From positions 3,224,001 through 3,288,000 of the forward strand of contig NZ_CP129238.1 of the NCBI RefSeq assembly GCF_030413595.1: a stretch of 64,000 nt of DNA, written 5' to 3'. Source of the stretch: Planococcus liqunii. GTDB taxonomy: Bacteria; Bacillota; Bacilli; Bacillales_A; Planococcaceae. The notes beneath the pieces were generated by a model, which did no database searches, was not told the origin of the DNA, and saw only the letters and a program-made list of their open reading frames with translations. Shown here piece by piece: positions 43,515-51,867 of the stretch. How positions within the stretch are numbered: position 1 is the stretch's first letter; every line of letters starts with the position of its first letter. The translations under genes and the position numbers were made by a program.

Positions 43515-43964
43515 ATGAGTAAAACCTTCGATCGCTTTGCAGGAATCGCTTTTTTACTGATTGGCCTTCTGTTTGTCCTTGAGAGCCAGCGGATTTCCAA
43601 AAGCTCGTATGGTTCGGCAGTCGGTCCAGACATTTTCCCTATCGGCCTTGGCGCAGTTTTGATCTTGCTGAGCCTGCGTTTGCTATATGAAACATTCCGT
43701 TATCAGGCGAAAACCGAGAGCGGCGAACCCGTCCTGTACAAAAAATTCCTTATCATCTTTGTCAGCGCACTTTTATACGCTGCACTGCTTGAGCCTCTTG
43801 GCTACGTTATTACAACGTTTGCGTTTCTTTTAATTGCCTTCCAGACGATGGAACGCGGCAAATGGATCAAATCCATTATAATCGCTGGCATATTTTCTTT
43901 TGGCGTCTATTACTTTTTTGCCGAGTTCCTCGGCGGTTCATTGCCAGGATTCCCTGTATTTTAA
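43515..43964 (+). CDS. tctB: Tripartite tricarboxylate transporter, small membrane subunit
   Basis: A 149-residue protein with four membrane helices. It has the typical early SYGSAVGPDIFPIGLGAVLI segment (G-P-x-x-F-P) and late GYVITTFAFLLIAFQTMERG. It assembles with TctA as the channel. It lies 49 bases after tctC and 18 before tctA, with AAAGGAG before the ATG. Confidence 0.9.
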   Translation: MSKTFDRFAGIAFLLIGLLFVLESQRISKSSYGSAVGPDIFPIGLGAVLILLSLRLLYETFRYQAKTESGEPVLYKKFLIIFVSALLYAALLEPLGYVITTFAFLLIAFQTMERGKWIKSIIIAGIFSFGVYYFFAEFLGGSLPGFPVF

Positions 43965-43982
43965 CTAGAGAGGTGGAGTATT

Positions 43983-45509
43983 ATGAATACCTTACAATTT
44001 CTGATGGATGGGTTCAGCATTGCGTTTCAATGGCAGAACATCCTCTTTGCGTTTGTTGGCGTTTTAATCGGAACAGCTGTCGGCGTCTTGCCTGGAATCG
44101 GTCCGATGAGCGGTGTCGCCCTCCTCATTCCCGTCACCGCAACTTTGACGGCAGGGCTTCCGACAGAAGCCGCGGCAGCAAGTTCGATTATTCTATTGGC
44201 CGGCGTCTATTACGGCGCCATGTACGGCGGCTCGACCACTTCCATCCTGCTCAATACGCCAGGTGAGTCTTCATCAGTTGTGACTACGCTTGATGGCTAT
44301 CAAATGGCAAAGCAAGGAAGGGCTGGATCGGCTTTGTCCATTGCCGCAATCGGCTCATTTGCGGCAGAAATCATTTCCCTTATCGGACTTGTCCTGCTGG
44401 CAGAACCCCTATCAAATGTCGCTCTCCAATTCGGCCCTGCTGAATATTTCTCCCTTATGCTGTTGGGACTGGCGGCAGTCAGCGGCCTAGCCGGAAAATC
44501 CATGACGAAAGCATTGATGATGACCGTGTTCGGCCTGATGCTCGGAACGATTGGAATTGACGCAGTATCCGGCATCGCCCGCTTTACTTATGACATTCCG
44601 GTCTTGTATTCCGGACTCGAGTTCCTTACGATCGCGGTCGGCCTATTTGCTCTAGGAGAAGTTTTTAAAACGGTTTTGGAGCGTGACCATGAAGACGGCA
44701 CGATGGCGAAAATCGGCCGTATTCTTCCAACCCGCCAGGATTTGAAGGAAAGTGCCGCTCCTATTTTGCGCGGTTCATTTTTAGGCTTCTTTATTGGCGT
44801 TTTGCCAGGTGCAGGCGCTACACTTGCTTCGTTTTTCTCCTATATTGGCGAGAAAAAATTCAGCAAAAATCCGGAGCAGTTCGGCAAAGGCGCGATTGCC
44901 GGTGTTGCTGGCCCAGAATCTGCAAATAACGCAGCATCCGGCGGCGCCATGATCCCCCTTCTGACTCTCGGGATTCCAGGATCGGGAACTACCGCAATCC
45001 TTATGGGTGCCTTGATCATGTACAATATCCAGCCAGGCCCGCTGTTGTTCGATGACCACCCGGAAGTAGCTTGGGGTCTGATTGCCAGTATGTTCGTCGG
45101 TAATTTAATGCTTCTCATCTTGAACATGCCGCTAGTAAAAGTGTTCGCCAAAATCATCCAGACGCCTAAAAAGTATTTATTGCCGATCATTATCGCCATT
45201 TCGTTCTTCGGCGTCTATGCGGTGCAATACACGACGTTCGACCTTTACTTGCTTCTTGCCTGCGGTGTGCTCGGCTACTTATTTACTAAGAACGATTTCC
45301 CGGTCGCCCCACTGGTCTTGGCACTGGTCCTTGGGCCAATGATTGAAAACAATATGCGCCGTGCGCTTACCATTTCAAACGGCGACTTTTCCACATTTGT
45401 CACCAATCCAATTTCTTTAGTGCTGCTTTTAATAGCAGCAGCATGGCTGCTCGTTCCATTGCTTTTAAAATTGAAAGGGCGCTCTGTCGTCTTGAACGAA
45501 GAAGGCTAA
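43983..45509 (+). CDS. tctA: Tripartite tricarboxylate transporter, large membrane subunit
   Basis: A 508-residue protein with about 12 helices in two inverted halves. The signature VGVLPGIGPMSGVALLIPVT occurs early and its echo IGVLPGAGATLASFFSY in the second half. YGAMYGGSTTSILLNTPGES and GPESANNAASGGAMIPLLTL are the other TctA hallmarks. It couples substrate import to an ion gradient. It is the last gene of tctCBA; a terminator follows. Regulation by the upstream CitA/CitB-like pair is inferred from adjacency. Confidence 0.95.
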   Translation: MNTLQFLMDGFSIAFQWQNILFAFVGVLIGTAVGVLPGIGPMSGVALLIPVTATLTAGLPTEAAAASSIILLAGVYYGAMYGGSTTSILLNTPGESSSVVTTLDGYQMAKQGRAGSALSIAAIGSFAAEIISLIGLVLLAEPLSNVALQFGPAEYFSLMLLGLAAVSGLAGKSMTKALMMTVFGLMLGTIGIDAVSGIARFTYDIPVLYSGLEFLTIAVGLFALGEVFKTVLERDHEDGTMAKIGRILPTRQDLKESAAPILRGSFLGFFIGVLPGAGATLASFFSYIGEKKFSKNPEQFGKGAIAGVAGPESANNAASGGAMIPLLTLGIPGSGTTAILMGALIMYNIQPGPLLFDDHPEVAWGLIASMFVGNLMLLILNMPLVKVFAKIIQTPKKYLLPIIIAISFFGVYAVQYTTFDLYLLLACGVLGYLFTKNDFPVAPLVLALVLGPMIENNMRRALTISNGDFSTFVTNPISLVLLLIAAAWLLVPLLLKLKGRSVVLNEEG

Positions 45510-45530
45510 TCCTCGTGATTCTTTCCATAA

Positions 45531-45558
45531 AAAAACCGTCCCCTCGAGGACGGTTTTT
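45531..45558. terminator. Bidirectional terminator between tctA and trhO
   Basis: AAAAACCGTCC / GGACGGTTTTT, a perfect 11-bp stem with a 6-base loop, serving both convergent genes. Confidence 0.9.
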
Positions 45559-45566
45559 CTTGTTTA

Positions 45567-46529
45567 TTAAACTTCTGTTGTTTCTTTAAGGGCATCCAGG
45601 CGTTCCTGGACTTCAGCGCCTGTCAAGCCGTGTTCAAATGCATAGCGGTTGCGCGGATGTTCGCGGCACTCGTCTGAGCATGAACGCATGTATTTGTGTT
45701 CGTTTTCTTCAGAAGCAAGAATTTTCTTGTTGCATTCCGGATTTGCACAGTTTACGTAGCGTTCACAAGGTTCGCCGGTAAAATGGTCTTTTCCGACAAT
45801 GACATGCTCCACTTGGTTAACCGGAACGGCAATGCGCTCATCAAAGACGTACATCTGGCCATCCCAAAGCTGCCCTTTCACTTCCGGGTCTTTTCCGTAA
45901 GTTGCGATGCCGCCGTGCAATTGCGCCACATCTTCAAATCCTTCTCTTTTCAGCCAGCCGGAGAATTTTTCACAGCGGATTCCGCCTGTGCAGTAAGTCA
46001 AAATTTTCTTGCCTTCAAACATTTCTTTGTTTTCACGGACCCATTCCGGAAGATCACGGAAGTTTTCAACATCCGGACGCACAGCGCCGCGGAAATGGCC
46101 CAAGTCATACTCATAATCGTTGCGTGCATCAAGCACGATTGTATCCTGATCCTGCATGCGTTTGTAGAATTCGGCAGGTTCGAGGTAAGTTCCAGTCAAT
46201 TCATGTGGATTGATGTCTTCTTCCAACCCCAAATGAACGATTTCTTTTTTCGCGCGTACATGCATTTTTTTGAATGCATGGCCATCAGCTGCATCAATTT
46301 TAAAGACGATATCCGCAAAACGTGAATCGCTTTTCAACATTTCCATGTATGCTTCCGTCTGTTCGATCATACCGGAGCAAGTACCGTTGATCCCTTCATG
46401 GGAAACCAGGATACGGCCTTTCAATCCAAGTTCTTTGCAAGCTGCCAAATGTTCAGCTGCAAAAGCTTCCGGATCTTCAATCGGTGTATATAAATAATAA
46501 AGTAAAACGTTGTGTGTATGATTTTGCAT
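45567..46529 (-). CDS. trhO: tRNA uridine(34) hydroxylase, rhodanese-like
   Basis: A 320-residue cytosolic enzyme. An N-terminal ferredoxin-like domain (about 1-105, with [16 protein letters not shown]) precedes a rhodanese domain (about 125-220) whose active loop is [15 protein letters not shown]. The C-terminus has a Cys-rich cluster ([18 protein letters not shown]), a zinc-binding tail common in Gram-positive members. It introduces the hydroxyl of 5-hydroxyuridine at the tRNA wobble position. A single gene, with GGGGG upstream. Confidence 0.92.
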   Translation of the reverse strand: MQNHTHNVLLYYLYTPIEDPEAFAAEHLAACKELGLKGRILVSHEGINGTCSGMIEQTEAYMEMLKSDSRFADIVFKIDAADGHAFKKMHVRAKKEIVHLGLEEDINPHELTGTYLEPAEFYKRMQDQDTIVLDARNDYEYDLGHFRGAVRPDVENFRDLPEWVRENKEMFEGKKILTYCTGGIRCEKFSGWLKREGFEDVAQLHGGIATYGKDPEVKGQLWDGQMYVFDERIAVPVNQVEHVIVGKDHFTGEPCERYVNCANPECNKKILASEENEHKYMRSCSDECREHPRNRYAFEHGLTGAEVQERLDALKETTEV

Positions 46530-46639
46530 GAATCATACCCCCTATTCTTCAATTTGTTTCATAAGTCCTACTGACTTCAAAAACCTCAATCATTTTACAA
46601 TAAAAACCCGCAAACTTCAACTTTTACAGAATTGAAAAA

Positions 46640-46660
46640 ACAGCTGTATTGAACAGCTGT
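46640..46660. terminator. Terminator hairpin, left copy flanking element 2
   Basis: ACAGCTGT-ATTGA-ACAGCTGT with an A-run on its left, giving a T-run on the minus strand. 19 of 21 bases match the copy at 47163-47183. It would end leftward transcripts from the VOC operon. Confidence 0.7.
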
Positions 46661-46665
46661 GAGCT

Positions 46666-47157
46666 TGTAGACAAAAGAATAGTTACACATGATAGCCGAA
46701 TAAGTATACGACTGAAGAGAGAATACTGAATCCTCCGTTTCAGCCGGACGCGCTCCGCGGGCTCGCGCCGCGCTGGAGTCACCTTCTTTCACTTCGGATC
46801 CTAAACGTGAAGCTATCGAAAGGTGTCGCTTTTCTTTTTTAACTAGTTAGTTTGGCTTCAATCGGATCATCGTTCACTTTCGAATCAAAGAGAGCCACCT
46901 CAACCGGTCCGGCCACGGAGACTCCTGTGGGAGCAGTGAAGGAGCAACGCGACGGAGCGACGAAAGTTGAAGACCCCGCAGGCAAGACATTGGCCGAAGG
47001 CAGTGAGGCCAAGTCTTTGCGACGAAGCTAGCGCAGCGATGCAGGAGCAGCGGGTTTCGAAGCAGCGAGGAGGCTGAAGCTGAGCCCACGGAAAGCGAAG
47101 TGGCCGGTCCGGTTGATTTGATGCATCGCTATTCATTTCATCTAAACTTTGTCTACA
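46666..47157. mobile_element. Non-coding element 2 with ends TGTAGACAAA / TTTGTCTACA (492 bp)
   Basis: A homologue of element 1 (18344-18798). It has the same 10-bp inverted ends and the same internal order: CAGCCGGACGCG...CACTTCGGATCC...AATCAAAGAGAG...GACTCCTGTGGGAGCAG...GAGCCCACGGAAAGCGAAG. The inner inverted repeat TCAACCGGTCCGGCCAC / GTGGCCGGTCCGGTTGA differs from copy 1 at its outermost pair on both sides (C-G there, T-A here). It lacks about 50 bp present in copy 1. It holds an extra module with TCTTTGCGACGAAGC and the 21-bp sequence shared with 34726-34783. The terminator hairpin is duplicated on its flanks. It is non-coding. Confidence 0.6.
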
Positions 47158-47162
47158 AGTTG

Positions 47163-47188
47163 ATAGCTATATTGAACAGCTGTTTTTT
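47163..47188. terminator. Terminator hairpin, right copy flanking element 2
   Basis: ATAGCTAT-ATTGA-ACAGCTGT followed by a plus-strand T-run. Two substitutions from the left copy weaken one arm. Confidence 0.65.
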
Positions 47189-47196
47189 ACCTTCCG

Positions 47197-47471
47197 AAGC
47201 TAAACAGGCGCCTTCACTTTTCTTTTTGTCCAGTTGCGGCGCCCAGCCCCTCGAGGTCGCTTCGGTCTTTCGGTGATGGCAAAAAGCGCCATCTCCTCAA
47301 GTCCTCCAGCGCTTGTCGGGACTAAGCAGGCGCCTTCACTTTTCTTTTGTCCAGTTGCGGCGCCCAGCCCCTCGAGGTCGCTTCGGTCTTTCGGTGATGG
47401 CAAAAAGCGCCATCTCCTCAAGTCCTCCAGCGCTTGTCGGGGCTATGCAGGCGCCTTCACTTTTCTTTTTC
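47197..47471. repeat. Tandem intergenic hairpin repeat, period 121-122 bp, two copies
   Basis: AGGCGCCTTCACTTTTC recurs at 47206, 47328 and 47449. Each unit carries CCCCTCGAGG, CTCCAGCGCTTGTCGGG and an inner hairpin GATGGC/GCCATC, the same subtype as 54221 in inverse orientation. The last bases of the VOC gene, including its stop, are read from the repeat end. Confidence 0.85.
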
Positions 47472-47870
47472 CACGTTTAAGTCCCAGACAAAGCCGAATT
47501 TGTCTTTGACTTTTCCGTATTTGGCTCCCCAGAACGTATCCTGCAGTTCCATGATCACTTGTCCGCCGTCGGACAGCTTGCTGAAAATCTCCACCGCTTC
47601 TTCACCGGTTTCGCATTCTACTACTAAAGCCAATCCGGAACGCGGCTGAACGGGCTGTTCTTCCACAGAATCAGCCATCATCAGCTTGAAATCGCCTTTT
47701 TGAAGCAGGCAGTGCAACAGAAATTCTTTGGCGTGGTCCGGGGCTGGGAAATTTGAGTCCCCATAAGTTTGGCTCGCCATTCGTTCGAGCCCGAAAACTT
47801 CTTCGTAAAAAGAAGCCGCTTGATCTGCTTGCCCGTAAAAGCTTAAATACGGCGTGATTGCACCTTTCAT
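47457..47870 (-). CDS. VOC (glyoxalase/bleomycin-resistance fold) family protein, PhnB-like
   Basis: A 137-residue protein with the paired beta-alpha-beta-beta-beta VOC fold. It has ITPYLSFYGQADQAASFYEEVFG near the start and ELQDTFWGAKYGKVKDKFGFVWDLN at the end, the wording of PhnB/DUF1338-like members. The reaction is unknown. ATG 47870 has AGGGG 9 bases upstream. It follows the hydroxyacid dehydrogenase gene by 12 bases and should be co-transcribed. Its final codons and TGA stop fall in the GAAAAGTGAAGGCGCC end of the adjoining repeat. Confidence 0.8.
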   Translation of the reverse strand: MKGAITPYLSFYGQADQAASFYEEVFGLERMASQTYGDSNFPAPDHAKEFLLHCLLQKGDFKLMMADSVEEQPVQPRSGLALVVECETGEEAVEIFSKLSDGGQVIMELQDTFWGAKYGKVKDKFGFVWDLNVEKEK

Positions 47871-47882
47871 TTTCCCCATCCC

Positions 47883-48833
47883 CTAACAGATTCGATTTTT
47901 TACCGAACGGCCTTCCAAGCATGAAGCAATCGCTTCTGCGTTCATTGCCATCATCGCCATGCGGGTTTGGACCGTTGAACTGCCGATATGCGGCAGCACC
48001 GTCACATTCGGCAGCGACAATAAGGGGTGGTCCGTCGGAAGCGGTTCCTGTTCAAAAACATCCAGCCCGGCACCCCATAGCCTGTTTGCTTTCAACGCTT
48101 CGTATAACGCAGTTTCATCGACGATGCCGCCGCGTGCCACGTTGATCAAAACAGCGGATTCCTTCATTAACGACAATTCATGCTCGCCGATCATCCCTTT
48201 TGTTTCGTCCGTCAGCGGCGTTAAGATGACCACATAATCCGCCTGTTGAAGCAGGTCTTCCAGTGTTGCATACTTCACGTCTTCCAAGCTTCTGCGCGTC
48301 CGGTTATGGTAAAGCACATTCATGCCGAATCCTTGGGCGCGCCTTGCTACGGCTTCGCCGATGCGCCCCATGCCGATGATGCCGAGGGTTGCGCCGCCGA
48401 CATTCATGCCGGCCATTCCCAGCGGGCTCCAGGACTTCCATTCACCCGAACGGACTGTCCGATCCGCTTCCACAATGCGGCGTGCGGTTGCCAATAGCAG
48501 GGCAAATGTCAAATCGGCTGTGGTTTCCGTCAATACATCAGGTGTATTGGTGACGAATACTTTATGTTTATGTGCCGCGTCCAAATCGATATTGTTATAG
48601 CCTACTGCCAGGTTCGCCACGATTTTCAAGTTCGGTGCAGCTTCAAACACTTCTGCATCAATCTGGTCCGATAGCATCGTCCAAAGTGCTTGAGCTTCTC
48701 CCACTTGTTTCAGTAGTTCCTCGCGCGGCGCGGAAGTCTCCGTATCTTCCCACATCCGTACTTCGAAAGACTCCTGCAGACCCAATACCGCCTCATCAGG
48801 CAATTTCTGTGTAATGTAAACAATTGGTTTCAT
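47883..48833 (-). CDS. D-2-hydroxyacid dehydrogenase (glyoxylate/hydroxypyruvate reductase-like)
   Basis: A 316-residue D-isomer-specific dehydrogenase. NAD motif LGIIGMGRIGEAVARRA, substrate Arg in INVARGGIVDE, catalytic Glu in FEQEPLP, catalytic His in LPHIGSSTVQTR. The early NLAVGYNNIDLDAA segment fits the glycerate dehydrogenase/GyaR branch. It interconverts a D-2-hydroxyacid and a 2-oxoacid, probably reducing glyoxylate or hydroxypyruvate. It is first of two genes with the VOC protein. GGAGGG precedes the ATG, and a terminator upstream isolates it from dedA. Confidence 0.9.
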   Translation of the reverse strand: MKPIVYITQKLPDEAVLGLQESFEVRMWEDTETSAPREELLKQVGEAQALWTMLSDQIDAEVFEAAPNLKIVANLAVGYNNIDLDAAHKHKVFVTNTPDVLTETTADLTFALLLATARRIVEADRTVRSGEWKSWSPLGMAGMNVGGATLGIIGMGRIGEAVARRAQGFGMNVLYHNRTRRSLEDVKYATLEDLLQQADYVVILTPLTDETKGMIGEHELSLMKESAVLINVARGGIVDETALYEALKANRLWGAGLDVFEQEPLPTDHPLLSLPNVTVLPHIGSSTVQTRMAMMAMNAEAIASCLEGRSVKNRIC

Positions 48834-48871
48834 GCTGACCCTCCATTTCTATTGTCAAATAATTATAACAA

Positions 48872-48906
48872 TAAAAAAAACTGCCGGCAAACAACCGACA
48901 GTTTTT
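48872..48906 (-). terminator. Terminator of the metallophosphoesterase-dedA pair
   Basis: On the minus strand AAAACTGTCGG pairs with CCGGCAGTTTT and is followed by a T-run. Confidence 0.8.
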
Positions 48907-48916
48907 CCAGAAATAC

Positions 48917-49534
48917 TCAATCCATCTCGCGGGATCTGATTTTCTTTACGTAATACCAAACAGCTGCAAGCCCGCCCAGCACAATCAAAGCGTAAACGAC
49001 GTTTGAATAGATATCGAGCTGTTCCATAATTTGGTCGCGGTTTTCTCCGACCGCTTCTCCCACAAACACAAGAACTGTATTCCAAAGCAGTGTTCCGAGT
49101 GTCGTGAACGTCAGGAACAGCCAAAACTTTGTATTGGCCATTCCGGCCGGAATTGAAATCAGGCTGCGGACCAGCGGAATGAGCCGGCCGAAAAAGATCG
49201 TCCAAATGCCGTAGCGGTCAAACCAGGCATCGGCCCGGTGAATATCCGCTTTTTTCACCCGCAGGATGTGGCCGTATTTCTCCACGATTTTTTCCAGGCG
49301 CTCCACATCCAGCAACAATCCGATTCCGTAAAGAATCAGTGCACCGGACACGGATCCCGCTGTGGAAGCCAAGATGACGCCCAGAATCGTCATATCCGTC
49401 GTTGTCGTCATGAAGCCGCCAACCGTCAAAATCACTTCGGACGGAATTGGCGGAAATACGTTCTCCAGCATAATCAGCAAAAAGATTCCGAGATAACCAT
49501 AGTCAGACATAATTGATGTAATCCATTGTTCCAT
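48917..49534 (-). CDS. DedA family membrane protein
   Basis: A 205-residue protein with about five hydrophobic segments. DedA/VTT hallmarks: FLLIMLENVFPPIPSEVILTV (E-x-x-x-P-P-x-P-S-E), the Gly-rich GSVSGALILYGIG, the re-entrant FFGRLIPLVRSLISIPAGMA (F-x-x-R-x-x-P-x-x-R), and the late LWNTVLVFVGEAVG. Family members translocate phospholipids, such as undecaprenyl phosphate or phosphatidylethanolamine. ATG 49534 has AAGGAG 9 bases upstream. It follows the metallophosphoesterase gene by 13 bases. Confidence 0.9.
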   Translation of the reverse strand: MEQWITSIMSDYGYLGIFLLIMLENVFPPIPSEVILTVGGFMTTTTDMTILGVILASTAGSVSGALILYGIGLLLDVERLEKIVEKYGHILRVKKADIHRADAWFDRYGIWTIFFGRLIPLVRSLISIPAGMANTKFWLFLTFTTLGTLLWNTVLVFVGEAVGENRDQIMEQLDIYSNVVYALIVLGGLAAVWYYVKKIRSREMD

Positions 49535-49547
49535 TCCATTGCGCTCC

Positions 49548-50633
49548 TTAGCTTGTCGGCTCAAATTTCATCTTGATTGACCAAAGTTCCGAACGGCTTC
49601 CGATCCGGATAGCCGGACCCCAAAAGCCAAAACCGGAAGATACAAGAAGATGGGTTTTTCCTGCAAGACGATGTCCATAATCCAGTTCAAATACTTTTTT
49701 TGTGATAAAGCGGTTCGGCCACATTTGCCCTTTATGGGTATGGCCCGATATATGTAAATCTGCCCCCAATTGTACAGGAGTCTTTAAATCCGAAGGTGTA
49801 TGGTCCATGATGATCCACGGCAGCTTGTCTTTTGGCTGCAAGAGCTGCAGCGCATGCCGCTTTCCATTGGTCCGGTCTTCTCGTCCTGTTAAATAGAAAC
49901 GATTTCCAACCAGAATAGTTTCATCCCGCAGGATATTTACGCCCGAACTTTCCATCAGCTTGACCAATAAAGGAATTTTTTTGCCGTAGTATTCATGGTT
50001 CCCTAAAACACCATAAACCCCGAGCTTCGCTTCCAGTTTTTCCATTTCCTCTTTCATCCCGTACCTTGCATACCAAACAGGGTCGTCATCTACTAAATCG
50101 CCGGCCAGCAATACGACATCCGGATTCAGTTTATTGGCATGGGTGACAAAACGCTTCAGGTGCCGCCTGCCGGACAGTATCCCCAAATGAAAATCTGACC
50201 CGATAACAAGATGAAGCGGCTCTGCCGCTGGACGATCGACCGTAATTTCCAAGTTCCGTACAACCGGGCTGTAAGCGAGAAAAGTTCCGGCAATAAAAAT
50301 CAGCAGGAAAATAACCGCCACTGCATTTCCAAGAATCAGCGCTTCTTGAGTCCCCTCCCAAAGCAAACTAACAATATTCGCTACCGGAAAGAGAAGGAGG
50401 GCATATTCCAGAAATGCAAACCAATACGCGCCGATGATGGTAAAAGCCAGAAAGCGGTGCCCTAAACGTCCGATAAAGAAACTGAACGCGATGAGGAGCC
50501 AAACAACCCCGAACAGGGTCGGATAAATCCACTGCGCCCATGAGTCCATCCATATATACACGTTCCAGCCTAAATACGCCACAAGAGCCAGGTAAATTGC
50601 CAGCGATCCGATAATCGACGCAATGATTTTCAT
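49548..50633 (-). CDS. Membrane metallophosphoesterase, calcineurin-like
   Basis: A 361-residue protein. Four membrane helices (about 1-125) are followed by a calcineurin-like domain: SDFHLG (metal ligands), LAGDLVDDD, LGNHEYY (Asn-His), ISGHTHKGQ (G-H-x-H). All five metal-binding motifs are intact, so it should be an active two-metal phosphoesterase at the membrane, probably facing outward. Relatives such as YkuE act on lipid-linked or head-group phosphates. ATG 50633 has GGAGGG 9 bases upstream. It precedes dedA, which could link both to lipid handling. Confidence 0.87.
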   Translation of the reverse strand: MKIIASIIGSLAIYLALVAYLGWNVYIWMDSWAQWIYPTLFGVVWLLIAFSFFIGRLGHRFLAFTIIGAYWFAFLEYALLLFPVANIVSLLWEGTQEALILGNAVAVIFLLIFIAGTFLAYSPVVRNLEITVDRPAAEPLHLVIGSDFHLGILSGRRHLKRFVTHANKLNPDVVLLAGDLVDDDPVWYARYGMKEEMEKLEAKLGVYGVLGNHEYYGKKIPLLVKLMESSGVNILRDETILVGNRFYLTGREDRTNGKRHALQLLQPKDKLPWIIMDHTPSDLKTPVQLGADLHISGHTHKGQMWPNRFITKKVFELDYGHRLAGKTHLLVSSGFGFWGPAIRIGSRSELWSIKMKFEPTS

Positions 50634-50809
50634 AGCAGCTGTCCCTCCTCTTTGTTCTATAGTAGGGATATTATAGCATTTTTCGTTCAGCACCACCTTA
50701 CCTAGCTCCAACTACGCCTCAGGTCTTAGTAAAAGATGCAGTCAGGGACCGTGTTGGAAAGATTCTTTCCTTGATAAGATTAGGTTACAAATTGAGAGGA
50801 GGAGTTAAA

Positions 50810-51151
50810 TTGAATAAGTTTTGGATGATTACACTCGGCATCGTTGCCGGCATCATCGTACTATCCAACCTCGGCGCTATGATGGGATTGGCAGTTTCCG
50901 GTTTGATTCTCTACATGGGTGTGCATTTCTACTTGAAAAGCATATCGACTGCAGCAAAAATCTGGTGGGGGTTTGTCGGAGCTGTCGGTGTATTATCAGC
51001 CATCTCCAACGTGCCGGCCTTGATCGGAGTTGCGGCAGCTGCCGGACTGTGGTGGATTTACCGCAACTGGAATGAACGCCCAATCGTTGCTGCTAAAACA
51101 AACGATCCGTTTATGAATTTCGAAAGACAATGGGACAAACTGACAAAATAA
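50810..51151 (+). CDS. Small membrane protein heading the lia-type operon (lmo0954-like)
   Basis: A 113-residue protein with three or four hydrophobic segments (ITLGIVAGIIVLSNLGAMMG, LAVSGLILYMGVHFYLK, IWWGFVGAVGVLSAISNVPA) and a soluble tail ending PFMNFERQWDKLTK. It resembles the small protein found beside PspA in Listeria (lmo0954 family) and takes the place of LiaI in B. subtilis. It may dock PspA at the membrane. TTG 50810 has GAGGAGG 7 bases upstream. It is first of five tightly spaced genes. Confidence 0.75.
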   Translation: MNKFWMITLGIVAGIIVLSNLGAMMGLAVSGLILYMGVHFYLKSISTAAKIWWGFVGAVGVLSAISNVPALIGVAAAAGLWWIYRNWNERPIVAAKTNDPFMNFERQWDKLTK

Positions 51152-51163
51152 GGAGGAAAACAA

Positions 51164-51802
51164 ATGGCATCTTTATGGGAACGTTTAAAATTTGCAGTCG
51201 CAACAGACGTTGACACACTTGTATCAAAGAAAGAACAGAAAAATCCGCTGGCGGTCTTGAACCGCTACATCGTGGAAGCCGAAAAGCAAACAGAAGAAAC
51301 CGGCAAATGGGTGGAACGCCAAGCCAAGCTTAACAGCAAGTTTGAAAAGGAATTGGCGGAAGCTTCAGCTATGCTCGAAAAACGGCAGGCACAGCTCGAA
51401 TTAGCCCGAAATTCCGGAGAAAGCGATTTGTCTGCTTTTGCAGAAATGGAAGTGGCCACTTATTCAAACCGCACAGCGGAGCTGGAACAGACTCTTACGG
51501 AGAACCTTGCTGAATTGACAGGCCTTGAACAGCGCTACGAAGAAATGAAGCACAAAGTGAAAGACATGAAAGTGCGCCAGCTCCAGCTCATGGGCAAGGA
51601 AAATGCCACACGCGCCCATCACCAGATGGACAAAGTTCTGAATCCGCAACTGGCAGCGGAACGCATCGGATCCTATGACGACATGGCGTCGTACATCAAA
51701 ACGCTGGGTTCAAAAGTTGAAGAGGAACACGAACGCTCCGCTATGGAACGCCGGCTGGAAGCTTTGGAAAAAAACAGCCCCAAACACGAAGAAATTGGTT
51801 AA
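51164..51802 (+). CDS. pspA: PspA/IM30 family protein (LiaH-like)
   Basis: A 212-residue almost wholly helical coiled-coil protein. It has KEQKNPLAVLNRYIVEAEKQ near the start and repeated heptads (RQAQLELARNSGESD region, EQRYEEMKHKVKDMKVRQLQ). The family forms ESCRT-III-like rings or rods on the inner membrane face and protects it during envelope damage. It sits between the small membrane protein and liaF, as LiaH does in B. subtilis. AAGGAGG precedes the ATG. Confidence 0.88.
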   Translation: MASLWERLKFAVATDVDTLVSKKEQKNPLAVLNRYIVEAEKQTEETGKWVERQAKLNSKFEKELAEASAMLEKRQAQLELARNSGESDLSAFAEMEVATYSNRTAELEQTLTENLAELTGLEQRYEEMKHKVKDMKVRQLQLMGKENATRAHHQMDKVLNPQLAAERIGSYDDMASYIKTLGSKVEEEHERSAMERRLEALEKNSPKHEEIG

Positions 51803-51867
51803 ACTAGAGTGAGAAGAAGGATTCCTTCTTCTCGCTTTTCCGCTACAAAGAAGGAGGCAAAACTGCG

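Noticed and set aside
47197..47471. Overlapping 70-90-codon frames in the tandem repeats as a repeat protein
   Set aside because: They are mirror frames of the hairpin repeats on both strands, have no ribosome sites, and change frame between units of 122 and 121 bp.
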